In this document: positions 44,241 to 52,550 of the stretch, piece after piece
Numbering within the stretch: the stretch's first letter is position 1
Layout: each line of letters starts with the position of its first letter
Source of the DNA: Paenibacillus sp.
Lineage (GTDB): Bacteria; Bacillota; Bacilli; Paenibacillales; Paenibacillaceae
Assembly (NCBI GenBank): GCA_031254035.1
Contig: JAIRVF010000053.1
Coordinates: 1-64,000 of the forward strand
Length of the DNA stretch: 64,000 nt
Direction of reading: 5' to 3'
Position numbers and translations under genes: made by a program
The notes under the pieces: model-generated
The model's input: the letters and a program-made list of their open reading frames with translations, nothing else
Databases searched by the model: none
What the model was told of the DNA's origin: nothing

Positions 44241-45260
44241 TTGCTGAAGAAAATCACCACCGTATTCGGATTGATGCTGGGTTTCGTTTGGTTGGCTGCA
44301 CAAGCGCAGGCCGCTGCCGAAGCAGTACCTTCCATTTCTTTGAAATCAGCTGTCAACGGACAGGAGATTACGGTGTTTGTGACCGGTGATCACCTGAAAG
44401 ATCTGTACGCCTATGATTTGATCATTTCTTATGATCCCGGCAAGTTGGTCTATCAAAATGCCTCCTCAGGGGCAAGCGGTTTTGGTGTCGATCCGATCGT
44501 CAAAAACGGCGATATCCGCATCGCCCATACCAAGGTCGGGAAAATAGCTGGAGACAACGGTACCAAAGAACTGGCTTCCGCCAAATTTACGAGACTGGAC
44601 AGTGGTACAACATCCGTTTCGGTTCATGATGTCAAGCTGGTGGATTCCAAATTGAATGCCGCAGCGGCAGGCAAAGCGGAGATTTCGATAGAAAACAGCA
44701 TAACTTCAACAACGATTGCGCTGAAAGATATCGAGGGGCACTGGGCCAAAGATTCCATCCAAGAAGCGGTGCGTCAAGGCTGGATTACGGGGTATGCCAA
44801 TGGAACTTTTCAACCGAACAAAGAAGTGACGCGGACAGAGTTTGCAGCCATGCTGATCCGCGCTTTAGGAGATAACAGCACGGATCGTTCGCAGCCGCTG
44901 AAGTTTACCGATGTGCAGCAAATTCCGCCTTGGGCGCGTCCTTTAGTGGAAGCAGCGGTCCTTCGCGGGATTATGAATGGCTATGAAAATGGATCCTTTG
45001 GGCCAGGCAAGCTGATTACGCGGGCTGAAATGGCGACTATGGCCATCCGCTCATTGAATCTGGCAGAAGCTGTGAAAAATTCCGATCAACCAAGCTTCGC
45101 CGACAACAATCAGATTCCTGCTTGGGCCAAGCCATATGCCGCAGCGGTGGAACAAAAAGGGATTATGAAAGGAAGAAGCGGTAATATGTTTGCTCCAGGC
45201 GCCCATGCAACACGCGCAGAAGCGGTTGTTGTTATTTTGGCTGTCCTACAGCGGCAGTAG
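44241..45260 (+). CDS. Cohesin-SLH cell-surface anchor protein
   Basis: 339 residues from TTG 44241, behind AAAGGATGG; the ATG at 44172 lacks a site. Signal peptide (MLKKITTVFGLMLGFVWLAAQAQA). One type I-like cohesin domain (about 30-155: ITVFVTGDHLKDLYAYDLIISYDPGKLVYQ) is followed by three SLH repeats (LKDIEGHWAKDSIQEAV, FTDVQQIPPWARPLVEAAV, FADNNQIPAWAKPYAAAV) that bind pyruvylated wall polymer. It can hold dockerin-bearing partners on the cell surface; the dockerin-like protein encoded 150 bases upstream is the obvious partner. Confidence 0.9.
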   Translation: MLKKITTVFGLMLGFVWLAAQAQAAAEAVPSISLKSAVNGQEITVFVTGDHLKDLYAYDLIISYDPGKLVYQNASSGASGFGVDPIVKNGDIRIAHTKVGKIAGDNGTKELASAKFTRLDSGTTSVSVHDVKLVDSKLNAAAAGKAEISIENSITSTTIALKDIEGHWAKDSIQEAVRQGWITGYANGTFQPNKEVTRTEFAAMLIRALGDNSTDRSQPLKFTDVQQIPPWARPLVEAAVLRGIMNGYENGSFGPGKLITRAEMATMAIRSLNLAEAVKNSDQPSFADNNQIPAWAKPYAAAVEQKGIMKGRSGNMFAPGAHATRAEAVVVILAVLQRQ

Positions 45261-45337
45261 GTTCAATTGGTTTGACTTGGAAAAGTAGAAAGCCGACCGC
45301 CCTTAGCCGATATGTTGTACAATCCATATTACACCAT

Positions 45338-45370
45338 AGGGACTCTGAATAGAGGGTCCCTTTTCTATTG
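45338..45370 (+). terminator. Rho-independent terminator
   Basis: AGGGAC/GTCCCT stem extended by TCT/AGA around GAAT, followed by TTTTCT. It ends the cohesin-SLH gene. Confidence 0.8.
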
Positions 45371-45505
45371 CAGCAATCTGAAAAAGAGTTAAATAAATCA
45401 AAAACGTCCCGGCAATGCGGATATCCGGTCGGCTTCAGGGAATATTAGGCATTGATAATTAGTCCTTAATTTCAACACGAGCCACTATTTTGCGGGGTGA
45501 ACGAA

Positions 45506-46315
45506 ATGATGAAAATAACACCGGAACAGCATGTAAAGCTGCATGGGTTCAACAACCTAACGAAATCTTTGTCCTTTAATATGTATGATATCTGTTTTAC
45601 CAGGACCAAAGAAGAACGTGAAGCTTATCTCGATTATATTGACGAACAATACAACGCGGATCGATTAACGGCTATATTGAAGCAGGTCTCGGATATTATC
45701 GGCGCCCATGTGCTGAACATTTCCAAGCAGGATTATGTGCCGCAGGGGGCAAGTGTCACGATTCTCGTATCGGAAGGCCCCGTGGTCGAGGTTCCGGAGG
45801 AATCCTACTCGGAGTCGCCTGGACCACTTCCGGATTCGGTTGTGATGGCGCTCGACAAAAGCCATATTACAGTGCATACCTATCCGGAATTCCATCCAGA
45901 TGAAGGCATCAGCACGTTCCGCGCCGACATCGACGTATCCACCTGCGGGGAAATTTCACCGCTGAAGGCGCTGAATTATTTGATCCATTCCTTTGATACG
46001 GATATTATGACGATCGATTATCGGGTTCGCGGGTTCACGAGGGATATAAGCGGTCATAAGCTGTTTATCGATCACGATATCAATTCCATTCAAAACTATA
46101 TTCCGGACAAGGTAAAGGACCTTTACGACATGATTGATGTCAATGTATATCAGGAGAATATTTTCCATACCAAATGCAAGCTTCGGGAGTTCGATCTGGA
46201 TAACTATCTTTTCGGATATACCAAAGACAAACTTAGCGATCAGGAGCAGGAGGAAATCACCGAGCGGATCACGCAGGAAATGGATGAAATCTATTATGGG
46301 AAAAACATGAGCTGA
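45506..46315 (+). CDS. speD: S-adenosylmethionine decarboxylase proenzyme (long, E. coli-type)
   Basis: 269 residues from ATG 45506, with GCGGGGTG upstream. It matches the long SpeD class ([21 protein letters not shown]). The self-cleavage site is Lys-Ser in [12 protein letters not shown], where the Ser becomes the pyruvoyl group; [23 protein letters not shown] holds the catalytic Cys. It makes decarboxylated SAM for spermidine synthesis. This is not the short SpeD of Bacillus subtilis. It is alone in its operon, without speE beside it. Confidence 0.95.
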   Translation: MMKITPEQHVKLHGFNNLTKSLSFNMYDICFTRTKEEREAYLDYIDEQYNADRLTAILKQVSDIIGAHVLNISKQDYVPQGASVTILVSEGPVVEVPEESYSESPGPLPDSVVMALDKSHITVHTYPEFHPDEGISTFRADIDVSTCGEISPLKALNYLIHSFDTDIMTIDYRVRGFTRDISGHKLFIDHDINSIQNYIPDKVKDLYDMIDVNVYQENIFHTKCKLREFDLDNYLFGYTKDKLSDQEQEEITERITQEMDEIYYGKNMS

Positions 46316-46341
46316 GGGAAATGTCCCTTGGCTCATTTTAA
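46307..46341 (+). terminator. Hairpin at the end of speD
   Basis: ATGAGC pairs with GCTCAT, with inner AGGGA/TCCCT, overlapping the speD stop codon; followed by TTTTAAT. Confidence 0.6.
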
Positions 46342-46525
46342 TATATGGGGGACAAAAAGCGGATCAGCACCAATAGCGGAATTGAGTCTTTAGTATGGAA
46401 TTATTTCAGCCGGTAGTCTGATTTTCGTAGTTTGTGTGGTAATAAATTCCTGATTTATTTCCATACACTGGATTATTATAGGCAAATCATGTTTAAATTT
46501 TATAAAAAGGGCTTTGAGAGGACTG

Positions 46526-46897
46526 ATGGTCATTTTGAGGTTTATCCGGTCTATCGTTCTAATGCTGATCATGATTGTATTGCTGGGAGGTTGCCAAAAC
46601 GTGAATAAGTCGGAAAACGAAAACCTGATGCAGGAAGCTAAAAATCTCGCCATCCAATATTTTAAGGATGAATATGGGCTTGACGTGGAAATTACGGATC
46701 AGGAAAAGCTTGCTGAATACATATCGCCCCAAATTACGATGAAAGGTTACGTAAAAGACAAACCAGAAGAAAGCTTTAACATTTCGGTAGATTATGAAGA
46801 CAAAAAAACGACCAACTTTGTCATGAGCCCGGAGCTTGAAAAAACCATTCGCGCCAAAGGAATCGATCCTTTTGCCAAGAAAGATACGGGAAAATAG
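46526..46897 (+). CDS. Small lipoprotein, candidate immunity protein of the lipase module
   Basis: 123 residues from ATG 46526, with GAGAGGA just upstream; TTG 46514 is an alternative. The lipobox LLGGC anchors it to the membrane. The domain of about 90 residues (NLAIQYFKDEYGLDVEITDQEKL, ITMKGYVKDKPEESFNISVDYEDKKT) has the look of DUF1433-type lipoproteins. In Staphylococcus such lipoproteins (TilA) give immunity to the type VII lipase TslA. It lies 36 bases before a lipase gene of matching architecture. DUF1433 and immunity are inferences. Confidence 0.8.
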   Translation: MVILRFIRSIVLMLIMIVLLGGCQNVNKSENENLMQEAKNLAIQYFKDEYGLDVEITDQEKLAEYISPQITMKGYVKDKPEESFNISVDYEDKKTTNFVMSPELEKTIRAKGIDPFAKKDTGK

Positions 46898-46933
46898 GAT
46901 GCTGATAAATGATGGAATGGGGGAGGAGTACGT

Positions 46934-48193
46934 TTGAGCAAGGGAACTCGGATCACGGATGAAATGTATCAAAAAATGTCGGACCTCGCTTACTCCGACT
47001 TGAAGAAGGGGGGCAAGGTGCAGGAACTTCCGGGCTGGGAAGTGTTGGAGGATCACAAAAGTGATTTGATATCGGGTTTTGATGCCGTTACTTTTTATAA
47101 TCCGCAAACGCAGCAGGCTGTCATTGCATATCGGGGAACGGAGTCAGGTGTGCGTGCTGTTCCGGATTATGCAACCGATGCCGGAATCGGCATGAGAGAG
47201 TTAGGGCGCAAAATAGATCAGAACCTAAATACACGTCCATGGGATGGGGCAGTACAGAGTATTCAGGACGTGACTGGGATTACTAAGGTGAAAGAGTTGG
47301 CTGGCGGTGCTGAACGGATGCTCGATAAAAGTTTTGACCAGCATAATCAGCTTTACGAAGCCGAAGACTATGCCAAGGAAATGATGAAAAAACATAAGGA
47401 CTTAGATTTTTCCTTAACAGGACATTCCCTTGGCGGAGGAAATGCGCAATATGCCGCGGCCTATACCGGATTATCCGCCGTTACTTTCAGCGCGCCATCC
47501 GTCATGGGAAGTCTGTCTTATGGGGCAAAACGCAAGGCGGAGGATGGGGAGTTCGATTCGCAAATTATCAATTATGCCCACCCTGGCGACATCATCGCTA
47601 GCGGCACGTTTGGCGGGTATGATCGTCACGTTGGATCAACCTATTACATTGACTCCAATTATGAAGAGGCGAACAAAGATGTCGGGCTGGTTGAAAAAGT
47701 CAAAAACACATTAGGCGGGCCTTATTACCATGGTCTAAAAAATTATAAATTTAACGAAAACGGTTATATGTCCAACCCATTGTATGATGCCGCTACCGGC
47801 GAAGAGGTGTACGGCTCGCCGCGGCAGCCTGTGCATTTCAACACGTTACGTTACAATTACATTGAACGTATGCGCCGGATGACACAAGCAGGCATGCTGA
47901 TGGGCGGAGCCGGTGGAACGATTCGGGTAACGCCCGAGGAGCTTGCTGCTGTCGCCGAAAAATGGAGCCGGAATGCACAGCAAATCAACGAGGATATGAA
48001 GGCGGTTAGAAGCAAGCTGATGAAATACATGCATTCGAGCCATAGCCGCAGATTGCAGCCGTTGGTTGCGCAGCTGGATGCTTCAATCGATGAATTAAAT
48101 CGTTGGCATGTGGAGCAAACGTCGAAATTTTTAGTATTTATTCAGTTAAAATCAAAGCAATTTTATGAGGCAGACGCATCCGTCAACGGATAG
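46934..48193 (+). CDS. Lipase with C-terminal type VII targeting-like domain
   Basis: 419 residues from TTG 46934, behind GGGGGAGGAG. Residues 1-300 are a class 3 alpha/beta-hydrolase: AVIAYRGTES (oxyanion region), GHSLGGGNA with nucleophile Ser165, and an Asp in YAHPGDII as acid candidate. There is no signal peptide. From about 320 a helical segment (VTPEELAAVAEKWSRNAQQINEDMKAVRSKL to the end) resembles WXG100/LXG helices, so the protein looks like the reverse-ordered lipase toxin TslA of S. aureus, exported by the type VII system. A lipoprotein upstream and a small partner downstream complete the set. Confidence 0.87.
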   Translation: MSKGTRITDEMYQKMSDLAYSDLKKGGKVQELPGWEVLEDHKSDLISGFDAVTFYNPQTQQAVIAYRGTESGVRAVPDYATDAGIGMRELGRKIDQNLNTRPWDGAVQSIQDVTGITKVKELAGGAERMLDKSFDQHNQLYEAEDYAKEMMKKHKDLDFSLTGHSLGGGNAQYAAAYTGLSAVTFSAPSVMGSLSYGAKRKAEDGEFDSQIINYAHPGDIIASGTFGGYDRHVGSTYYIDSNYEEANKDVGLVEKVKNTLGGPYYHGLKNYKFNENGYMSNPLYDAATGEEVYGSPRQPVHFNTLRYNYIERMRRMTQAGMLMGGAGGTIRVTPEELAAVAEKWSRNAQQINEDMKAVRSKLMKYMHSSHSRRLQPLVAQLDASIDELNRWHVEQTSKFLVFIQLKSKQFYEADASVNG

Positions 48194-48227
48194 TCGTATT
48201 CAGTTAAGAGAAGCGGGAGGGGAGAAA

Positions 48228-48500
48228 GTGAACGGGGAAATCCTTGTAGACTTTGATGATCTGCTGCAGGCGGAACGGGAGCTCAGCTGGCTGCTAGAGC
48301 GAATTCGGGCGGATGAGCAGGAAGCCAGGAGTCTTTACAGTAGGCTGGATGATTGGAACGGGCAATCTGCGAATGTGACACGCGGGCTTGTGGAGGAGTT
48401 TTTTACGGGGCTTGCCGGACGGGTCGATTCCATTGGACAGCAGAAGGCGGAATTGATCCGCTATGTACAGGTTATGAAGGAAACGGATAATATGAGATAG
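48228..48500 (+). CDS. Small WxG-like partner protein of the lipase
   Basis: 90 residues from GTG 48228, with GGGAGGGGAG upstream; the longer reading from 48165 overlaps the lipase end and lacks a site. It is two amphipathic helices joined by a turn with DWNGQSAN, the WxG arrangement of ESX-type proteins. Type VII toxins need such small helper proteins that pair with their targeting domain. The gene starts 34 bases after the lipase stop. It is inferred to be the chaperone-like targeting partner. Confidence 0.75.
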   Translation: MNGEILVDFDDLLQAERELSWLLERIRADEQEARSLYSRLDDWNGQSANVTRGLVEEFFTGLAGRVDSIGQQKAELIRYVQVMKETDNMR

Positions 48501-48660
48501 ATAATATTGATAAGGTGGGAAAAAATCCTTATTAAATAATCCGACACCAGAGCTGTGATATATGCTATACTATCGTAAGTAACCATTGTGATGGCTTTAA
48601 CATACGATGGTGCGAAATTAAGGTATTATTTAATTAACAAATACTAAAAATATGAATATG

Positions 48661-48813
48661 GATCTTCGGGGTAAGGTGAAATTCCTGACCGGCGGTGAAC
48701 GTCCTTTGTAACCAAGGGACGTCAAGCCCGCGACTCGCTGCTTTGTGTGGTAGAAGGCAGCGACTGACCTGGTGCGATTCCAGGGCCGACGGTAAAGTCC
48801 GGATGGGAGAAGA
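48661..48813 (+). promoter_or_regulatory. FMN riboswitch (RFN element)
   Basis: The conserved blocks are in order: GATCTTCGGGGTAAGGTGAA, CCTGACCGGCGGT, AGCCCGCGAC, GATTCCAGGGCCGACGGT, AAAGTCCGGATGGGAGAAGATC. The 5' and 3' ends pair to close the junction. The element binds FMN and switches off the downstream gene, here an EamA-type transporter rather than ribU or the rib operon. Confidence 0.95.
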
Positions 48814-48869
48814 TCAAAGCAGTAGGTTTGCGCGAAATTTTTGTAATTTCGGCAAGCTTATTTGATCAG

Positions 48870-48908
48870 CCCCCGTTATGTCGATTGATATCGATGAACG
48901 GGGGTTTT
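48870..48908 (+). terminator. Expression-platform terminator of the FMN riboswitch
   Basis: CCCCCGTT (48870-48877) pairs with AACGGGGG (48897-48904) with an inner TCGAT/ATCGA stem, followed by TTTTCC. It lies 57 bases after the aptamer and 40 before the transporter start. The T-run is short, so it could also work partly at translation level. Confidence 0.78.
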
Positions 48909-48947
48909 CCAATGTTGACTCCGTATTCAGGTAAGGGGAGCAAGGAA

Positions 48948-49910
48948 ATGGAAAACGTAAGTAGTAAGATCAAGTTGAAACCCGCCGCAAGCAATCGGGC
49001 GGACCGTTCGAGAACCGGCTTTTGGCTGGTCGTCCTCGGCGCGGCATTATGGGGAGTGGATCCGCTTTTCCGGATTATTTTGCTTAGGGAGCATATTACG
49101 GCGACGCAGATCGTTTTGCTCGAGCATATTATCATCGCGTTGTTTGTTGCACCGGTTTTATGGAAACACCGTTCTGAACTCAGAGGCCTGAAAATGCGCC
49201 ATATCGGCGCGCTGCTATTCCTGTCCTGGGGCGGCTCAGCCATTGCGACCATCCTTTTTACGATGGGACTGACCCACGGTAATTTGAATGCCGTATTGCT
49301 TTTGCAAAAACTCCAACCGATTTTTGCTATTCTTATGGCGCGTGTCCTCTTAAAAGAACAGCTGCCGAAGCAGTTTGGCTGGATGCTTATCGTGGCTTTG
49401 GCGGGTACTTACCTGCTGACATTCGGGTTTACATTCCCATTTGGCCACGTCAATGATTTTGTGAAAGTGGGAAGCTTGCTCTCCCTTGGTGCAGCGGCTC
49501 TTTGGGGCGGTTCTACCGTGATGGGACGTCTGATGGTCGGCAAAATGGAATATGGGACTGTAACCTCACTACGATTTATTTTAGCTCTGCCGCTGCTCAT
49601 TGGCATTACGATCAACCAGGGTGATCCTTGGCAGTTTCCAACCGCAGCGGGACCGCTTGCAGCCATATCGATTAATTTGCTCGGGCAGGCGTTGCTGCCT
49701 GGTCTGCTGAGTTTGCTCGTTTATTATAAAGGTTTGACGACTACGAAAGCTTCGGTAGCAACACTGGCGGAGCTGAGCTTCCCGATGGTTGGGGTTCTTA
49801 TGAATTGGCTGATCGCCGGTGAGCTCCCAACGATCGCACAGTTATGCGGATTTACGCTGATTTGGAGTGTATTGTTTATTATTTCGCGTCGGAGTGCGGA
49901 AGCGTCGTAA
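48948..49910 (+). CDS. EamA/DMT-family transporter under FMN control (candidate riboflavin transporter)
   Basis: 320 residues from ATG 48948, with AAGGGGAG upstream; other in-frame starts lie inside the riboswitch or terminator. Ten hydrophobic segments form two EamA repeats (FWLVVLGAALWGVDPLFR and LLSLGAAALWGGSTVMGR). DMT proteins include the riboflavin carriers RibN and ImpX. The FMN riboswitch directly upstream makes flavin transport the best guess. Uptake or export cannot be told from the sequence. Confidence 0.9.
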   Translation: MENVSSKIKLKPAASNRADRSRTGFWLVVLGAALWGVDPLFRIILLREHITATQIVLLEHIIIALFVAPVLWKHRSELRGLKMRHIGALLFLSWGGSAIATILFTMGLTHGNLNAVLLLQKLQPIFAILMARVLLKEQLPKQFGWMLIVALAGTYLLTFGFTFPFGHVNDFVKVGSLLSLGAAALWGGSTVMGRLMVGKMEYGTVTSLRFILALPLLIGITINQGDPWQFPTAAGPLAAISINLLGQALLPGLLSLLVYYKGLTTTKASVATLAELSFPMVGVLMNWLIAGELPTIAQLCGFTLIWSVLFIISRRSAEAS

Positions 49911-49999
49911 GGTATACAAATGGTATAAACATATAAGGGCGTCACAGTGCACTGAAGGCTGATCTTTAATAGGGCTCAATAGCCAAAGTTTCGTAATGT

Positions 50000-50046
50000 A
50001 AGGCTGTTTTTGCGGCAGATTTCTCTGCTGCGAAAACAGCCTTTTT
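50000..50046. terminator. Bidirectional terminator after the EamA gene
   Basis: AAGGCTGTTTT and AAAACAGCCTT with an inner GCGGCAGA/TCTGCTGC stem, T-run on each side. Confidence 0.88.
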
Positions 50047-50194
50047 GATCTGTATGGAATTGTGTATGGCTGAAGTGTGCTGATCAAGTCCGCAGCACAG
50101 TTATACCCGGCAGCTGATCAATGACGTGCCCAAAATCCACTCGGCTTGGGATTTAGGCTGATAAGATGGAGCTCGTGCTAGAAGAGAACCGAAC

Positions 50195-50235
50195 AAAAGG
50201 ATAGAGCCGGAGGAATCCGGACCCTATCCTTTTAT
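50195..50235. terminator. Terminator of the minus-strand secreted-protein gene
   Basis: AAAAGGATAG (50195-50204) and CTATCCTTTT (50224-50233) pair perfectly with an inner CCGGA/TCCGG stem. On the minus strand it follows the gene ending at 50283. Confidence 0.82.
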
Positions 50236-50282
50236 CATAGTGGATAATAGAACGCAATTACGGTGTCAACGTCTCTTTCAGC

Positions 50283-51161
50283 TTAAGTTAACAGATAGCG
50301 GCCGCCTTCCTGTACAACCCGGAACTTTGAGCCCTTTTGCTGAATAACAGACAAATTGGTGCCTTCTTCACCGTACCACTCTAGGCCGAGTGCATATCCT
50401 GCCTTGCTGTAGGATACAAACCACAGATTGAAATCATGTGCGCTGATCTGTCCGTCGTCATCTACGCGCCATGCCGATTGCGAATCATCGTATCCGATGA
50501 AATCCTGGAATACCATGCCGTTTTTATCCACGAGTACGAGGCTGGCAAGCTGTTTGCCGTTTCCTTTGGCGAATCGGACAAGGCCAATTTCGGTACCAGA
50601 GGTTGTCGTTGCAATCAGGCCTTGGCTGACAATCTTGCGATTTTTTGCTTTTTCGATCGATTTGATTGTCTTTTGACTGAATTTGCCTTGTTGAACCGTC
50701 TTAAGAGCTAGAAAAGTATGGCCCTGAAATGCATCTTTCGTCGTGAGCAGGACGCTTTCGTCACTGTTTAATTTATCGGCAGCATTACTGAGTTTAAACA
50801 GCTCGCCTCCATCGTTGTTGAAATTGATGGCTCTTTGCCTGCCGTTGCTTTTGTCGGACGAAGCTTGATGTTTAACATAGCTCACGCTATACTGCTTCCC
50901 GGGTGCGTAGAGCACTGAAGTGAGCGTTTTGGGATTTGGATTGTTTTTATTGGGGTTGCCGATGAGTCCAAGGATCTGTTTACCCGTTGTATCCGTGTAT
51001 CCAAACATCAGCTGGTCGGTGCGCAGTTCACCGGAAGGAGCTTTAGCCAAGGAACCCGAAGCCTTGGGAGTCGCCGATACAGTCGAGGCTGTGGCGAAAG
51101 AGGTAAATACAGCCATGCTTAAGATCAAACTTAGTATTATTGCAGATAATGGTTTTTTCAT
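50283..51161 (-). CDS. Secreted protein of unknown function
   Basis: 292 residues. Signal peptide MKKPLSAIILSLILSMAVFTSFATA. The mature part is beta-rich with many Asn/Gln and no motif I know (TDQLMFGYTDTTGKQILGLIG, FQGHTFLALKTVQQGKF, AYALGLEWYGEEGTNLSVIQ-like end). It is monocistronic with a strong terminator. ATG is preceded by GAAAGGGGATC. I can suggest no function. Confidence 0.85.
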   Translation of the reverse strand: MKKPLSAIILSLILSMAVFTSFATASTVSATPKASGSLAKAPSGELRTDQLMFGYTDTTGKQILGLIGNPNKNNPNPKTLTSVLYAPGKQYSVSYVKHQASSDKSNGRQRAINFNNDGGELFKLSNAADKLNSDESVLLTTKDAFQGHTFLALKTVQQGKFSQKTIKSIEKAKNRKIVSQGLIATTTSGTEIGLVRFAKGNGKQLASLVLVDKNGMVFQDFIGYDDSQSAWRVDDDGQISAHDFNLWFVSYSKAGYALGLEWYGEEGTNLSVIQQKGSKFRVVQEGGRYLLT

Positions 51162-51513
51162 GTTTCTGATCCCCTTTCTACAGAAGAAAATAATCTGACT
51201 TCATTGGTTTATAATAATTAGACGCTATAATTTTCCATTTAGTTGCAAAAATTTCATATGTATTCGTTTCATAATTTTCATACAAATGGTTTTGTGATAA
51301 GCAAATGGAAATGCCAATCCGCCAAGAAGGGCCGCCAGGAATAGAACGATAAAGATATCAGAAGGTGAATGGCAGAGAAAGCAACAGGAAAATATTACTT
51401 CACAGCGCTTACAAATTGCATATTTACAGAAGAAAGTTTCTGGATTAGAATATAAACGAACATTAGTTGTATACAAGTATACTTGTAGTTGTAATGAATT
51501 GGAGGACAAGTAC
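51162..51513. other. Promoter region of the gnt operon
   Basis: About 350 bases without a convincing gene. The right end holds the GntR-type operator at 51473-51486 and the ribosome binding site of gnd. A hydrophobic minus-strand frame near 51255-51370 has no start codon. Confidence 0.6.
51473..51486. promoter_or_regulatory. GntR operator
   Basis: ACAAGTATACTTGT is a perfect 14-bp palindrome, 27 bases before the gnd start. Its halves match the B. subtilis gluconate operator (ATACTTGTATACAAGTAT). GntR is encoded 1 kb downstream, so gluconate should relieve repression here. Confidence 0.85.
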
Positions 51514-52413
51514 ATGATCAAACTGGGATTGATCGGTTTAGGTAAAATGGGTTTTAATCTTGCGCAAAATCTTTTGGCATGCGGTAATGAAACCGTTGTC
51601 TTTGATGTTAATGCCGAGCCGGGAAAACGGCTTGCGGACAAAGGAGCCGTACCTGTGTTGACTTTACCTGAAATGGTAAGCCAACTTGAGTCGCCACGGA
51701 CAATCTGGATGATGGTTCCGGCTGGCGTGGTGGACCATGTGATCCAGGAATTGAAACCGCTGTTATCGGCTGGCGATGTTCTGATTGATGGCGGTAACTC
51801 GCATTACAAGCAGTCCGTTGCACGCGGAAAGATGCTTGAGGAAGCAGGCATTCATTACGTTGATGTCGGCACTTCGGGCGGAACATCCGGCGCTGCCGAG
51901 GGTGGATGTTTTATGATCGGCGGCAGCAGGGAAGTGTTTGAACGGATTGAACCGTTGTTTAAAGATATGGCTGTTCCAAAAGGATATCTTTATGCAGGTC
52001 CAAGCGGCAGCGGCCATTTTTTGAAAATGGTTCACAATGGTATCGAATACGGTATGATGCAGGCCATTGCGGAAGGTTTTGAAATTTTGGATAAAAGCGA
52101 GTTTGATTTCAATTATGAAGAGGTTGCCCGTGTATGGTCGAACGGATCAGTGATCCGCGGCTGGCTGATGGAGCTGGCTGAAAGTGCATTTTCGAAAGAT
52201 GCGAAGCTTGATGGCATTAAAGGTGTTATGCACAGTTCCGGGGAAGGCAAGTGGACGGTGGAAACGGCATTGGATCTGCAGGTCAGCGCCCCTGTTATTG
52301 CCATGTCGCTGATGATGCGCTACCGATCGCTTGATGAGGATACGTTCCATGGCAAAGTCGTCGCTGCGCTCCGCAACGAATTCGGCGGGCATAGCGTTGT
52401 AACAAACACTTAA
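51514..52413 (+). CDS. gnd: 6-phosphogluconate dehydrogenase, short NAD-type
   Basis: 299 residues from ATG 51514, with TTGGAGG 9 bases upstream. The Rossmann loop is GLIGLGKMGFNLA. Signature motifs are IDGGNSHYKQS, GTSGGTSGAAEGGCFMIGG and HFLKMVHNGIEYGMMQAIAEG with the catalytic Lys and Asn. At about 300 residues it is the short class (like B. subtilis YqeC), which often prefers NAD, rather than the 470-residue Gnd/GntZ. It turns 6-phosphogluconate to ribulose 5-phosphate plus CO2. It is the first gene of the gluconate operon. Confidence 0.94.
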   Translation: MIKLGLIGLGKMGFNLAQNLLACGNETVVFDVNAEPGKRLADKGAVPVLTLPEMVSQLESPRTIWMMVPAGVVDHVIQELKPLLSAGDVLIDGGNSHYKQSVARGKMLEEAGIHYVDVGTSGGTSGAAEGGCFMIGGSREVFERIEPLFKDMAVPKGYLYAGPSGSGHFLKMVHNGIEYGMMQAIAEGFEILDKSEFDFNYEEVARVWSNGSVIRGWLMELAESAFSKDAKLDGIKGVMHSSGEGKWTVETALDLQVSAPVIAMSLMMRYRSLDEDTFHGKVVAALRNEFGGHSVVTNT

Positions 52414-52550
52414 AGGCCTAATGATCTTTTGAAGGAAGTTAGGACGCGTCTGCACCGATGTGATAAAATCCTATATAGCGTATATAAATCGGGGTTTTGC
52501 GTGTTCGTATCCGGATTTTTGCAAAATCTTTAAAATAGGAGAGTTGTCAC

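Larger units (their letters stand above)
49911..50282. other. Intergenic stretch with two bidirectional hairpins
   Basis: About 370 bases. Apart from the two terminators (50000-50046, 50195-50235) I see no gene; the part between them is unremarkable. Confidence 0.6.

Noticed and set aside
51225..51641. Minus-strand frame with a hydrophobic segment, possible small membrane protein
   Set aside because: The hydrophobic part (FIVLFLAALLGGLAF) has no start codon with a binding site, and the rest is the complement of gnd.
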